64,000 nucleotides of DNA from Saprospira grandis str. Lewin (GCF_000250635.1 NC_016940.1:1901001-1965000), one strand, 5' to 3'; counted from the first letter of the stretch, positions 34,702 to 44,187 are shown. The notes: a model not told the origin generated them from the letters alone. Made by a program: numbers and translations.

Positions 34702-37215
34702 TTACGCCATTTGTACCAGGAGCGGGAATATCTTCAACGAGAAGAGAGAGTCAGACAAAGCGGTCACGCCTGTAGGAGGCTGTGGAGTAACGATGATGCT
34801 ACCATCGGCAGCAGTATCATAGCGGAAAGTATAGTTTTGGTCGCTGATGTAAAGTTGGAACTGAGCGGCAGGAACGCGCAAAGGATCTACTACTTTTACA
34901 TTAACGGGACCTTGACCAGCGGCATAAGTCACACGACCGATACGGCCATTGTTCAATACATCGGCTTCTGCAGCGGCAGGATCTTTAAAGTCGAGGAAGA
35001 GTCCTCCACCGTTTCCTTTACCATCTACACGAGTGATTTCTGGGCCATCTCCATAAGCAGAGTTGAGGACCAAACCGTTGTACTCAGGATCATTGGGACG
35101 AGGTACAGCAGTATAGACGCGGAAGTTACGACGACCTTGTAGATAAGGAAGTGCTTGTCCGGTATTGAGTGTAGGATCATAAGCCTGATACTCATTGTGG
35201 GCATAAGCAACTACACAGAAGTAGTAAGACTTATGGTTAACGAGTTTAGTTGCTCCCTCTGCAAATTCGTCTGTTGTAATATTAAAGGTATGCTTGATTC
35301 CCTCATCGGCGCCATCTACCATAATAGTAGGAATGAAAGCCTGTACATCGGGATCGCTGAATGCATTCCAGTTTACAATTTTGCCGATAGAATCACGAAG
35401 GTCTACCTGACGGATAAGACGAGCTTTTTCAGGATCATCTAGTTCAGTTACAGAGATGTTCTCGTTGATTACCTGATATACTTTATAGCCTTGGAAGGTA
35501 TAAGTAGTATCGGCAGTATTGCGAAGAATAGCAGGAGACTCAGAGTAATTGAGTTCGTAGTTATTTTGAGCAGGAACATAGCTCAAGTTCAAAATCAACT
35601 CATTTTCGAGCTCGACTACATCCATATAAGGTGCATCGGGACCGTCAGTAATTTTGAAACAGTCATCAAAAAGGTTTTGGGCCAAAACATCGGCCTCTAC
35701 CAATTCGGTCAAAGCAGGACAGGGATAATCTGGAATTTCGGGAACCCAAACTACACCTGAGATCAATTCGTTTACTGCACCAGGTGCCAAAACGAAAGGA
35801 CCAGAAGTGTGCAAGAAGCGGTAGTCATTACCGGTAATTCCTTCCTCACACATAGACCATACATCTGTTCCCGATTCGTTGGGGAAAGAGTAGAATACGT
35901 AGGGGAATTTATCGGCAGTAGGACCGTTGTCTCCTGTTCCACCACGAGAGATGGGGCGACCATCCAACCAAAGACCATCCATCAAACGATAGTACTGTAT
36001 AGCACTGTTCGGGTTACCACGGATAGCGTCATTGGTATTTTCATAGTAAACAAAAGAAGAAAGGCCAAGCTCGGAACCTGTAGAATCTAGAGGACCACGG
36101 AAGTAGTCTACCCCTAGAGCAGGAATTTGAGTGGCTCCATATCCTACGGCGTCATTACCACAGGTAGCATCATCATCAGCATCGGCATTGTATACATAGC
36201 CCATACCAGTAATAGTATCTACACCAATATAGTCATCATTGAAACAGCCCAAATCGGGATCTGACCAAAGCGAGAAGTAAGTATCGTTAAGGCTCAAGTT
36301 ATTTCGGTTGAGCAACTTATAGCGATAGAACGTCATGTTGTTAATGGCATCGGTAGTGCGGTAGCCAAAAGCTAGACCGTGTACCTCCATAAACATGGGT
36401 TGACCGTTAGTATTGGTGTGAATATTACCATTATCGTTATAGACCCACCAGTCCATTTGGTCAGCATATACGGGGTTGAAATAATCCTTAGGACAGCCCA
36501 CCACCTCAATTACGGGGTGGTCACCATCGTAGGGGTTATAGATACCGTCTTCCTTTCCTACAGGCTCAATAAAGGGAGCGAGTTCTTGGTCAGGAAGGTC
36601 GAAACCGTAAATTTCTGCGAAATAGGGGTTACCACGGCCGGGCCAGCCCAAGATATTTCGGGCGGGGGTAGTCTCAATAGACTCATCGGGTTGGCCAGTA
36701 ACAGCATCGGGTTCGAAATAATCGGCACGGAGGGCGTCAATTTCAGAACCGTATACTTCGAAGAAGCGGTCCCATTTTTCACAATCGGTTTTTTCGATTG
36801 TACCCGTATTTACATCTAGGGGGCCAGTCCAGTAATCGTTACCAGTTTGGCGGTAAGTTTGGGCAGCGAGGATAAGGTTCCCCCCATCATCGAAAGCCCC
36901 TAGCCAGATACCTCCGGCAAAGAGAGAAGATACTTCTGGTTGGCCAGAAGCAGGGTCTACATTAGGAACGATATAGCGAGCTCGGTCACCGTCCCACCAG
37001 AGATCACCTCCGGTGCGGAGGCGAGCGCGGACGTTGTTAATATCTAGATCGCGTTCTGAGCGAGCCTCGATACAAGCAGCACGATAACTGTTGTTATTGG
37101 TGCTGTTGGAGCTATTGCTATTACCTCCCACAAAATTCCGGTCTTCGATGGCCCAGAGTGAGCTGGCCGTGAAGAGGAATAGCACGATTGTAGAGAAGTT
37201 TTTCAATCTACTCAT
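34702..37215 (-). CDS. Large secreted protein, N-terminal part before a frameshift
   Basis: An 837-residue frame with a signal peptide MSRLKNFSTIVLFLFTASSL. The mature protein is acidic, Asn/Asp/Tyr-rich and has no transmembrane segment, as in cell-surface proteins of gliding Bacteroidota. The last 13 codons after SDSLFS (LKIFPLLVQMA) do not look like the rest; the correct protein seems to continue in the next frame (VEDIPAPGTNGVSGFVGSAA), which runs to 33236. The total 3980 bases are not a multiple of three; removing one CT dinucleotide restores 1326 codons. No function is known. The neighbours are a TonB receptor upstream and a PorV-like protein downstream. Confidence 0.8.
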   Translation of the reverse strand: MSRLKNFSTIVLFLFTASSLWAIEDRNFVGGNSNSSNSTNNNSYRAACIEARSERDLDINNVRARLRTGGDLWWDGDRARYIVPNVDPASGQPEVSSLFAGGIWLGAFDDGGNLILAAQTYRQTGNDYWTGPLDVNTGTIEKTDCEKWDRFFEVYGSEIDALRADYFEPDAVTGQPDESIETTPARNILGWPGRGNPYFAEIYGFDLPDQELAPFIEPVGKEDGIYNPYDGDHPVIEVVGCPKDYFNPVYADQMDWWVYNDNGNIHTNTNGQPMFMEVHGLAFGYRTTDAINNMTFYRYKLLNRNNLSLNDTYFSLWSDPDLGCFNDDYIGVDTITGMGYVYNADADDDATCGNDAVGYGATQIPALGVDYFRGPLDSTGSELGLSSFVYYENTNDAIRGNPNSAIQYYRLMDGLWLDGRPISRGGTGDNGPTADKFPYVFYSFPNESGTDVWSMCEEGITGNDYRFLHTSGPFVLAPGAVNELISGVVWVPEIPDYPCPALTELVEADVLAQNLFDDCFKITDGPDAPYMDVVELENELILNLSYVPAQNNYELNYSESPAILRNTADTTYTFQGYKVYQVINENISVTELDDPEKARLIRQVDLRDSIGKIVNWNAFSDPDVQAFIPTIMVDGADEGIKHTFNITTDEFAEGATKLVNHKSYYFCVVAYAHNEYQAYDPTLNTGQALPYLQGRRNFRVYTAVPRPNDPEYNGLVLNSAYGDGPEITRVDGKGNGGGLFLDFKDPAAAEADVLNNGRIGRVTYAAGQGPVNVKVVDPLRVPAAQFQLYISDQNYTFRYDTAADGSIIVTPQPPTGVTALSDSLFSLKIFPLLVQMA

Positions 37216-37303
37216 GTTTGCAATTATTTTAATAAAAATGATTCAGTTTAGACAGAAGGCCAAGCTTGAGGTTTGCGCTGCAATTGGGCCGAAGGCCCAA
37301 AAC

Positions 37304-37416
37304 GGCCTAGCGATGGTAGGCAGTGGCCGCAGGCCAGACCGAGCAGGCGAAGCCTGCGAAGGGCCGAGCGAATAGCGAGCTGCCGGACGTAGCGCCCGCC
37401 GAAGGCGGGAGGCCCC
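37304..37416 (-). repeat. Dispersed structured repeat, type A copy (k), minus orientation
   Basis: On the minus strand: GGGGCCTCCCGCCTTCGGCGGG, CGCTACGTCCGGCAGCTCGC, CTCGGCCCTTC, GCAGGCTTCGCCTGC, GGTCTGGCCTGCGGCCAC and CCATCGCTAGGCC. It separates the TonB receptor gene from the secreted-protein gene. Confidence 0.85.
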
Positions 37417-37460
37417 AAAACAGGGCAAACCTCAATATTGGCAAAAACTAAGACTTGGTT

Positions 37461-40400
37461 TTAGAAGCTAAAGCGTGCACCCAAGAAGATCCGACGAGGA
37501 CGTGAGATATTGAAGGGGTTACGCATACGAAGATCGTACAACAACTGGTAAGACTGAGCGCGAGAGGCCAATAGTCCTAGACCGGGGCTATCGTCGATAG
37601 TCAAGAAGCCGTCTTCTGTGGGGCTACCTGTTACGGGATAGACATTGAGTACGTTTTGTGTGTTGAGCAAGTTTTGTACACGTAGGTAAACATTAGCATA
37701 GATAGGATGATCGCTATTTTTACCGATCACGATATCGCGATCGAAGCGAAGATCTATGCGGAAGTTCCAAGGCATACGGGCGCCGTTAATGCTTCCGTCA
37801 GTTACAGCATCAGGGAAGCTAGTTCCGATACCACCAGGAGTGAGTTTGCGTGTGTAGGGGGTACCTGAGCTAAAGTTGAATGATAGGTTGGCTCCTGTAT
37901 TTTCTAGAACATCGAACTTACCGATTTTGGGACCATCGTACTTTTTGCCTTCTCCGTAGCGGTAATCGAATAGGAAGAAGAAAGTGTGGCGTTGGTCAAA
38001 ATCTAGTGGGAAGATATACTTGAGTTCTTCTGCAGCTACAGCCAAAGAAGAGGTGGGGCTAGAGCCGGTACCTTCTGCAAACTGTAGGGTATAGTTGGCC
38101 AAGAAACGGAAGTTCTTAACGCGGCGCATATCATACTCTACCTTAAGTGATTTTACAGTAGAGAAGTCATCATTACCAAAAGAAGTATAGGTAATGGGGT
38201 AAGCCAAGATATACTGACGAGCCTGGATAAGGTCGCGCTCTTCACGGTAAAGCAAAGAGAATTTCACCTTAGAGTTGTCAGATACTTTTTGCTGGTAACC
38301 TACTTCATAGTTGATGGTTTTCTGAGAACGAAGGTTGGGGTTTGACATCAAGTCTTTGTTCTCGCGGAAGTTGAAGTAAGTAAGTGCCGTAGCCAAAGTA
38401 GCCTCTGGTGGACGCATGGCCAAGATATCGTAGTTGGCGTAGAAGTTGGCAAAATCACCAATAGGGAAAGAGAATGAAATACGAGGCATCACTACCAAGT
38501 TAGGATCATAGTCGCTAAAGGCTAGAGAAGGATCGTAGTCCTCACCCTGAGGATCAATCTGCGCCGTGCTAAAGCCACGTAGAGCAGGTACAATTGTGCT
38601 TCCTAGCTGAGTAGGAGTAGTCACAGGGTTACCGCTAGCGTCATACCATTGCTCACCATCACGGTAACCAACAACAGAAGCGTCGGGGCTGTTTTCATTT
38701 ACATAGACGGCAAAGTCGTCGCCAATGTTGGAAGGATGGCTAAAGCCTTGCTGTTGACCAGCCGTATAACCAGACCCTACGTTGGTAAACTCAGAAGCCG
38801 TGTAGTATCCCGTTACAGAGTAGGGGTCGTTCAATACTTTTGTGTTGGCATCGTAGCTGTCAAAGCGTACACCAATACGGAAGATGATGTCATTGTACTT
38901 GAACTTATCCTGAATGTATCCCGCTACATAAATAGGAGCAAAAGGAGCTACAGGACGAGTCTTGCGACCATTGGCATCTTCAGCATTAAAGAAGTCGTCA
39001 AAGGTCGTGTTTGTACCCAAAGCATTACCCAAGTAGTCATAACCATAGTAGCTCACTAGCTGCTGAGCACCCAAAATTAGGGTAGTCGGCTCAAACCAAG
39101 CAAGGTCCATATCGTTAGGATCCATCTCATGAACGTTTACCCAATCTTCAGGATTTTTGCCCATGAAGTTACGTAGGTTCTCTCCAAATGCACTCATAGA
39201 GACTTGCTCATCATTCTCATCCGTACGGATCAGTGAGTTGTTCTGGATGTAGTAACGCTGTGTAACAGGATCAAAGAATTCTACAGGATTGCCATTGGCA
39301 TCCAATACGGGGTTGTTGGCATCGGCTGCATTAGAGATGTGAGAGTTGGCCGACTGATCCGCCAAGGTCCACAAGCTAAATGGAGACATGCTGTAAGAAC
39401 GGAATACCCGCTGCTCATATACCCCACCCGCTTGGATAGAGTGACGAATTTTACCGCCATTGGTCACCAAGTCAAAGTTGGTCTTGATGTTTCCACGTAC
39501 CTGGCTAGATTGGCTTTTGCCTACGCCATTGTTGGTAAAGTATGCATTGTTAAATAGGCTAAATACAGTAGAGTTAGAAGAAGTGAAACGTCCGTTGATC
39601 ACCTGCATCTGCTCCATATCACTGATAGCGTCAAAGTCTACTACCTGGTTGTAACGAGACAAGCCATTGTCATAACCAAACTGACCGGCATCAGAATAAC
39701 CATCAAAGGTTACTTGGTTAAAGGCATGACCCTGCACTTCTTCTGTACCCAATGTGTCGCCAGCAGAGTTGATGATGTAGTTCGTATCTACTACTCCAAC
39801 TACAGGCGTAAGGCTACGACGAATCTGCCCTACATAGCCATACTCCCAATAACGATCCTCAAAACGAGAGTCGTAGTTAGAGCTGTTGCTCTGCGTATAA
39901 TCGGCCTGTACCTCATAGCTGAAGTTCTGGAAAACAGGCTCTACTGTTGTAGAATCCGCATCCGCTCCAGCTTTGTAAATTGTGCTAGAAATCGTATGAC
40001 GGAAACGACCGTACACCCGGAAAACACTGCTCTTTACATAAGGATTAAAGTCCGAGTTCATCAAACGGTTCACCGTTGAAGGAGAATACCCCCAGTTAAA
40101 TGAACCCTGACCACCAGCTACAAAGTAAAAGTCTTCGCTAGGCTTGTAGTCTATCTTTGCTGTCAATAAACCTACAGAGTTACGGCCATTCGGACGTACA
40201 TCTACCTCTACCAAATCATCTTCAGTAATGGTCTCGGCATTAGGTATAATACCGCCGTTTACATTCAACAAAGGATCATTCAAAATGCTGCTGAGCTTCT
40301 CATCCGTCAAACGGAAAGATCCCAAAGCAGAAGGACGCGAGTCCAAGTTGGTCGCATAACGACCCGCCATACGATAACCCAAAATCGCTTTGCGCTGAGG

Positions 40401-41255
40401 CTTACCGTCTTTTTTCAAGGTATCTCCGCTAGGGCTCAATTTAACCTCCGTCATCAAAGGTCCACCCAAGCTAAAGTCAATAGTTGTAGCTCCAAAAGCA
40501 TCCAAAAACTGCGAGGTCTCTACCTGGATTCCTCCAGACATCTTCGCAGATGGGCCCTTAGTAATAATGTTGGTGATCGCTCCAGTCGCATCACCAAACT
40601 CAGCAGGTACACCAGAGGTAATTACCTGCACCTGGTCAATCTCTGTCTCAGGAATAGATGCACCGCCAATTACACGTACACCATCCACATAAACATCGTT
40701 TCCAGAACTACGCCCACCATTCGAGTTGAGCTCCTCGCCCTCATCTTTCTGGTTGACCCCAGCCGTAGTAGCCGCAATACTAGAAATGTTACGTGTGGCC
40801 AGTTTTTCAATATCCTCAGAACCCAAGGTCTGCCCACCAGTGGTGTTATCCGTCTCAATCAAGGGAATCCGATACCCCCGAACCACTACGGTCTCCTCGG
40901 CAAGCGAATCTAAACCCGCAATCAAATCATCTTCCTGATAATCTACGTTTAGTTCCACCGTCGCGCCAATTTTAACAATTACGCCCTCGGTTTTTAGCGT
41001 CGGATAACCCACATAGGTCACCACTAGGTCATAGGTTCCTGCCTCAATTTGGGCAAAATTGTAAAGGCCGTCGAAGTTGGTGGATGTTCCCCGAATCAAT
41101 GCGTCTTCTTTATACAAAGCCACATTCGCAAACGCTAGGGGTTCCCCGTTCTCGTCCTTTACTTTACCCTGCAGGTCCCCCGTGGTCTGGCCAAAAGCCA
41201 CCACCGAGCCCACTGACAGGAGCAAGAGTAAAAGCATGTAACGAATCATAAGCAC
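37461..41255 (-). CDS. TonB-dependent outer-membrane receptor
   Basis: A 1264-residue protein. A signal peptide (MLMIRYMLLLLLLSVGSVVA) is followed by a carboxypeptidase-regulatory domain (GKVKDENGEPLAFANVALYK, residues of about 30-110), a plug domain (EDIEKLATRNISSIAATTAG and DVYVDGVRVIGGASIPETEI, to about 235) and a 22-strand-type beta barrel ending in a C-terminal Phe (LGARFSF). It should import a large or scarce ligand with energy from TonB. It has no SusD partner beside it, so it is not a standard polysaccharide-utilisation pair. A second in-frame Met lies at 41249. Confidence 0.92.
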   Translation of the reverse strand: MLMIRYMLLLLLLSVGSVVAFGQTTGDLQGKVKDENGEPLAFANVALYKEDALIRGTSTNFDGLYNFAQIEAGTYDLVVTYVGYPTLKTEGVIVKIGATVELNVDYQEDDLIAGLDSLAEETVVVRGYRIPLIETDNTTGGQTLGSEDIEKLATRNISSIAATTAGVNQKDEGEELNSNGGRSSGNDVYVDGVRVIGGASIPETEIDQVQVITSGVPAEFGDATGAITNIITKGPSAKMSGGIQVETSQFLDAFGATTIDFSLGGPLMTEVKLSPSGDTLKKDGKPQRKAILGYRMAGRYATNLDSRPSALGSFRLTDEKLSSILNDPLLNVNGGIIPNAETITEDDLVEVDVRPNGRNSVGLLTAKIDYKPSEDFYFVAGGQGSFNWGYSPSTVNRLMNSDFNPYVKSSVFRVYGRFRHTISSTIYKAGADADSTTVEPVFQNFSYEVQADYTQSNSSNYDSRFEDRYWEYGYVGQIRRSLTPVVGVVDTNYIINSAGDTLGTEEVQGHAFNQVTFDGYSDAGQFGYDNGLSRYNQVVDFDAISDMEQMQVINGRFTSSNSTVFSLFNNAYFTNNGVGKSQSSQVRGNIKTNFDLVTNGGKIRHSIQAGGVYEQRVFRSYSMSPFSLWTLADQSANSHISNAADANNPVLDANGNPVEFFDPVTQRYYIQNNSLIRTDENDEQVSMSAFGENLRNFMGKNPEDWVNVHEMDPNDMDLAWFEPTTLILGAQQLVSYYGYDYLGNALGTNTTFDDFFNAEDANGRKTRPVAPFAPIYVAGYIQDKFKYNDIIFRIGVRFDSYDANTKVLNDPYSVTGYYTASEFTNVGSGYTAGQQQGFSHPSNIGDDFAVYVNENSPDASVVGYRDGEQWYDASGNPVTTPTQLGSTIVPALRGFSTAQIDPQGEDYDPSLAFSDYDPNLVVMPRISFSFPIGDFANFYANYDILAMRPPEATLATALTYFNFRENKDLMSNPNLRSQKTINYEVGYQQKVSDNSKVKFSLLYREERDLIQARQYILAYPITYTSFGNDDFSTVKSLKVEYDMRRVKNFRFLANYTLQFAEGTGSSPTSSLAVAAEELKYIFPLDFDQRHTFFFLFDYRYGEGKKYDGPKIGKFDVLENTGANLSFNFSSGTPYTRKLTPGGIGTSFPDAVTDGSINGARMPWNFRIDLRFDRDIVIGKNSDHPIYANVYLRVQNLLNTQNVLNVYPVTGSPTEDGFLTIDDSPGLGLLASRAQSYQLLYDLRMRNPFNISRPRRIFLGARFSF

Positions 41256-41324
41256 ATAAACTTTAAAAGTGTTTGTAATGAATGTCTAAAAAAATTTTCG
41301 GCTGAAGCCCTAAGGCTTGCATGC

Positions 41325-41332
41325 CAAAGTTA
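41325..41332 (-). promoter_or_regulatory. Possible -7 box for the TonB receptor gene
   Basis: On the minus strand TAACTTTG fits TAnnTTTG, 70 bases before the receptor ATG. No matching TTG box was found. Confidence 0.35.
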
Positions 41333-41431
41333 ATAAATTATTTCCCTTGTTAAGAAAGAGTTACAATTTTCCAGTCTTTTAAGCGGCCCTTCTTTCAAAA
41401 AGATCAGCTTTTTTACTGTTCTTCTGCTTTT

Positions 41432-41562
41432 GGGGCCTCCCGCCTGCGGCGGGCGCTACGTTGCGCAGCTCGCAAGTCTGCTCGGCCCTGCGGCCTAACG
41501 GCCTGGGTCTGCGGCTTCGCCGCACTGCTGCACATCGCTAGGCCAAGGGGGCTGCGCCCCCT
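41432..41562 (+). repeat. Dispersed structured repeat, type A copy (l)
   Basis: GGGGCCTCCCGCC/GGCGGG, GCTACGTTGCGCAGCTCGC, CTCGGCCCTG, a GGCC-TAAC-GGCC hairpin, GGTCTGCGGCTTCGCCGCAC, CACATCGCTAGGCC and a final GGGGGC/GCCCCC hairpin. Confidence 0.87.
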
Positions 41563-41616
41563 TTCTGGACCAAAATCGGCGCAGTCCTTGCTCTAAATAG
41601 CCGTTTTGCCTACGCC

Positions 41617-42561
41617 CTATATTCTAGCCGCTTTTGATAAGATGCGCCCTAAGAGCAATTTGGCTAGTCGCTCCTTAGATTCTTTTGTCCATCCCGCTAC
41701 ATGCGGACTCAAAACAACCTGAGGCATTTCGACCAACCGACCATATAATACTCGCTCTTCTGCAGTGTATAAAGCCGTTTTCTCTTGCTCAAATACATCT
41801 AAGGCCGCCGCCGAAATAATTCCCGACTCTAAGGCCCCCACTAATGCCGCTATCGGGATAATCTTCCCTCTAGAGCTATTGAGCAAAACTAATGGCCGCC
41901 CTGCCCGCAGCTTGGCTAGCCGCTGCCAAAAAGCCGCATCCATCCAACCTAAGGTCTCGGCCGTTGCCGGCAAATGTAAACTCAATATGTCTACCTCCGC
42001 CAATAACTCCTCTAATTCCGTCTCCCCAGGATAATCCCTCTGGTATTTGTCATAGACCATGCACTCTAGCTCAAAACCCGCCAAACGCCGCCAAAACGCC
42101 CGACCCGTATAGCCAAAGCCCAATATACCCAACTTCTTCCCTTTTAGCTCCCATCCTCTGGCCGCCTCTCGGTCCCAAGCCATGCTCCGCACTTGCTGGT
42201 CCCCCAACCGAAGCCGATGAGCCAACATTAACAACATGCCCAGAATGTGCTCCGCTACCGCATCGCAATTGCCATCTGGCGCTCTATGGACCAAAATACC
42301 CCTCCGTTCAGCCTCCTCCAAATCAATGATCTCTAAACCAGAACCCAAACGAGCTATAAATTCTAAGTTCGGCCCAGCCGCCAAAAAAGCCGCATCCGCT
42401 ATGATTTTACTATTGATGACCAAACCCGCATAAGGCGCCAATATCTGACGTACCTCCGCCAAACTGGCCTTGGGCCGATAATCACAAGCATATCCCGCCG
42501 CTTCCAAACCCGATATCAATAAAGGATCTACGGCATCCGTGATAAGTACTTTCTTTTGCAT
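41617..42561 (-). CDS. D-2-hydroxyacid dehydrogenase family protein
   Basis: I choose the ATG at 42561 (MQKKVLITDAVDPLLISGLE, 314 residues), the normal length of the family; the frame is open further upstream. The NAD-binding motif is ILGFGYTGRAFW. The catalytic Arg is in IARLGSGLEIID, the Glu in DVFEQEKTALY and the His in LSPHVAGWT. It resembles phosphoglycerate dehydrogenase-like proteins, but the serine ACT domain is absent, so the substrate is open. rsmA is upstream in the same direction, separated by about 140 bases. Confidence 0.87.
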   Translation of the reverse strand: MQKKVLITDAVDPLLISGLEAAGYACDYRPKASLAEVRQILAPYAGLVINSKIIADAAFLAAGPNLEFIARLGSGLEIIDLEEAERRGILVHRAPDGNCDAVAEHILGMLLMLAHRLRLGDQQVRSMAWDREAARGWELKGKKLGILGFGYTGRAFWRRLAGFELECMVYDKYQRDYPGETELEELLAEVDILSLHLPATAETLGWMDAAFWQRLAKLRAGRPLVLLNSSRGKIIPIAALVGALESGIISAAALDVFEQEKTALYTAEERVLYGRLVEMPQVVLSPHVAGWTKESKERLAKLLLGRILSKAARI

Positions 42562-42702
42562 ACTGAGCATTTTGGCGCCCAAGATACAGCCTTTTCCGCT
42601 TTTTGCTAAAAGTTGTTTGGAAAAGGTCCAAATAGGCACAAAGAAATATAGCCTGTTTATCCTTAGTAGATAAAAGGCATAAAAAAGCAGCAAGGTAGCT
42701 CG

Positions 42703-43497
42703 CTAGCTACGATGCTCGTCCACAATGTTCGTCAAGGAAATAAAATCTTCAAGGCTCAGCTGTTCGGGCCGCTGCTGAAAAAACGCATCCCCAAATAAGA
42801 CCTCTTTCGGTAAAAAGGGCTTCATGGTATTGCGCAACATTTTGCGGCGCTGGCCAAAACTAGCACGGACTAAGGTTCGGAAAAGTCGCGTGTCACATCC
42901 TAAATCTAAGTAATTTTCTCGTCTTTTCAAAGCTATTACGCCCGAAAATACTTTGGGAGGGGGGTTAAAACTACCCGGCTTGACCGTAAACAGATAGTCT
43001 ACCTCATAAAAGGCTTGCACCACTACCGACAAAGCCCCATATATTTTAGAGCCCGGCTTGGCCGCCGCTCTTTCGGCCAACTCCCGCTGAAACATCCCCA
43101 CAACTTCCGGAACCAAGGCCACATTATCTACGGCCTTAATCAAGATCTGTGAAGAAATATTATAAGGAAAGTTGCCAATCAAACGAAAGGGTCGCCCATC
43201 AAATACAGTCTGAAAGTCTAATTTTAAAAAGTCTTCTCCAAAAACAGGCAACTGAGGATAATGCTGGGCCAAATAACTGACCATGTCCTTATCCGCCTCT
43301 ACCGCTTTTAAATCCCAGTCTTCTTGCAAAAGATATTGCGTGAGCATGCCCATGCCCGGCCCCACTTCTAAGACTTCTTTAGGCCCTTCTTCCATCAAAC
43401 TCTTGGCGATCCGCTCCGCAATAGGCCCCTCCTTCAAAAAGTGCTGGCCAAATGATTTTTTTGCTTTCAACTGTTTTCCTGTATTTGTGAAGCCCAA
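42703..43497 (-). CDS. rsmA: 16S rRNA dimethyladenosine transferase
   Basis: A 264-residue SAM-dependent methyltransferase (KsgA) that dimethylates two adenines near the 3' end of 16S rRNA. The N-terminal KKSFGQHFLKEGPIAERIA and EVGPGMGMLTQYLLQ (SAM binding) and the motif GNFPYNISSQIL are all visible. Length is normal. The region directly upstream of its start is a 21-bp minisatellite, and no -7 box is seen between that and the ATG. Confidence 0.96.
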   Translation of the reverse strand: MGFTNTGKQLKAKKSFGQHFLKEGPIAERIAKSLMEEGPKEVLEVGPGMGMLTQYLLQEDWDLKAVEADKDMVSYLAQHYPQLPVFGEDFLKLDFQTVFDGRPFRLIGNFPYNISSQILIKAVDNVALVPEVVGMFQRELAERAAAKPGSKIYGALSVVVQAFYEVDYLFTVKPGSFNPPPKVFSGVIALKRRENYLDLGCDTRLFRTLVRASFGQRRKMLRNTMKPFLPKEVLFGDAFFQQRPEQLSLEDFISLTNIVDEHRS

Positions 43498-43537
43498 AAT
43501 TACGCTTTTATCTCGGATACACCAAATTAGAGCGCTA

Positions 43538-43737
43538 GACCGAACTGGTTCACCTCCAGACCGAACTAGTTCACCTCCAGACCAAACTAGTTCACCTCCA
43601 GACCGAACTGGTTCACCTCCAGACCAAACTAGTTCACCTCCAGACCAAACTAGTTCATCTCCAGACCAAACTGGTTCACCTCCAGACCAAACTGGTTCAC
43701 CTCCAGACCAAACTGGTTCACCTCCAAACCGAACTTT
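43538..43737. repeat. 21-bp minisatellite, nine units, upstream of rsmA
   Basis: Nine contiguous units of 21 bases start at 43538 and every 21 bases to 43706, each of the form GACC(A/G)AACT(A/G)GTTCA, then (C/T)CTCCA, followed by a partial tenth. The inner AACTAGTT or AACTGGTT is a perfect or near palindrome. The plus strand reads as an open frame of seven-residue repeats (D-R/Q-T-G/S-S-P-P), but this overlaps the start of rsmA and looks non-coding. Confidence 0.93.
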
Positions 43738-43811
43738 TCCCCTTTTTCATTTTGTTACATTATTTCTATTTTTAACAATTTACTAACAATTAGAGGCCAA
43801 AATCCCTGTTT

Positions 43812-44003
43812 CTGCAGCCTAAAGGCCGCAGCCAATTTGCTTGGGTCATTATTTTTCTCGCCGCAGCGGCTTAAAAGCCCCTGCTTCAATTAAGAAAGGA
43901 GCTATTTGATTTTTCAGGTCCTGCGGCTTTTAAGCTGCAGGCCAAGGGGTGGCTAAATCTTAGCTAATCTGTTCCGAAATTGGCTGCGGGTTTTAACCCA
44001 CAG
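43812..44003. repeat. Four imperfect GC palindromes spaced about 50-65 bp
   Basis: Hairpin-like units at 43812-43831 (CTGCAGCC/GGCCGCAG), 43863-43884 (GCAGCGGCTT/AAGCCCCTGC), 43920-43941 (CCTGCGGCTT/AAGCTGCAGG) and 43984-44003 (CTGCGGGTT/AACCCACAG). All share the form CTGCGG-N-TTTTAA-N-CCGCAG. No gene is seen from 43498 to 44255. Confidence 0.65.
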
Positions 44004-44020
44004 GTCTATATATCCATCCT

Positions 44021-44154
44021 ACAGGCCCGAAGGGCCGCAGGCCTAGCGATGCGGCGGGGTGGCCCGCAGGGCCAGACCGAGGAGCGAAGCGACGAAGGGC
44101 CGAGCGAATAGCGAGCCCCAAAGCGTAGCGCCGCAGCTTTGCTGCGGAGGCCCC
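44021..44154 (-). repeat. Dispersed structured repeat, type A copy (m), minus orientation
   Basis: On the minus strand: GGGGCCTCCGCAGC/GCTGCGG, CGCTACGCTTTGGGGCTCGC, CTCGGCCCTTCG, GGTCTGGCCCTGCGGGCCAC, GCATCGCTAGGCC and a GGCCC/GGGCC end hairpin. Confidence 0.85.
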
Positions 44155-44187
44155 AAAAAAAGACCCCTTCCAAAAAGGAAGAGGTCT
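44155..44187 (-). terminator. Terminator of the sugar aminotransferase gene
   Basis: On the minus strand AGACCTCTTCC pairs with GGAAGGGGTCT (one mismatch) around five Ts and is followed by a T run. Confidence 0.88.

Noticed and set aside
34702-34750. Programmed -1 frameshift in the secreted-protein gene
   Set aside because: No slippery heptamer of the X-XXY-YYZ type is present; the CT-tract slip or an assembly error explains it better.
43538-43786. Protein with heptapeptide repeats (D-R/Q-T-x-S-P-P) on the plus strand
   Set aside because: The frame begins inside rsmA on the opposite strand and has no start signal; the array fits a non-coding minisatellite better.
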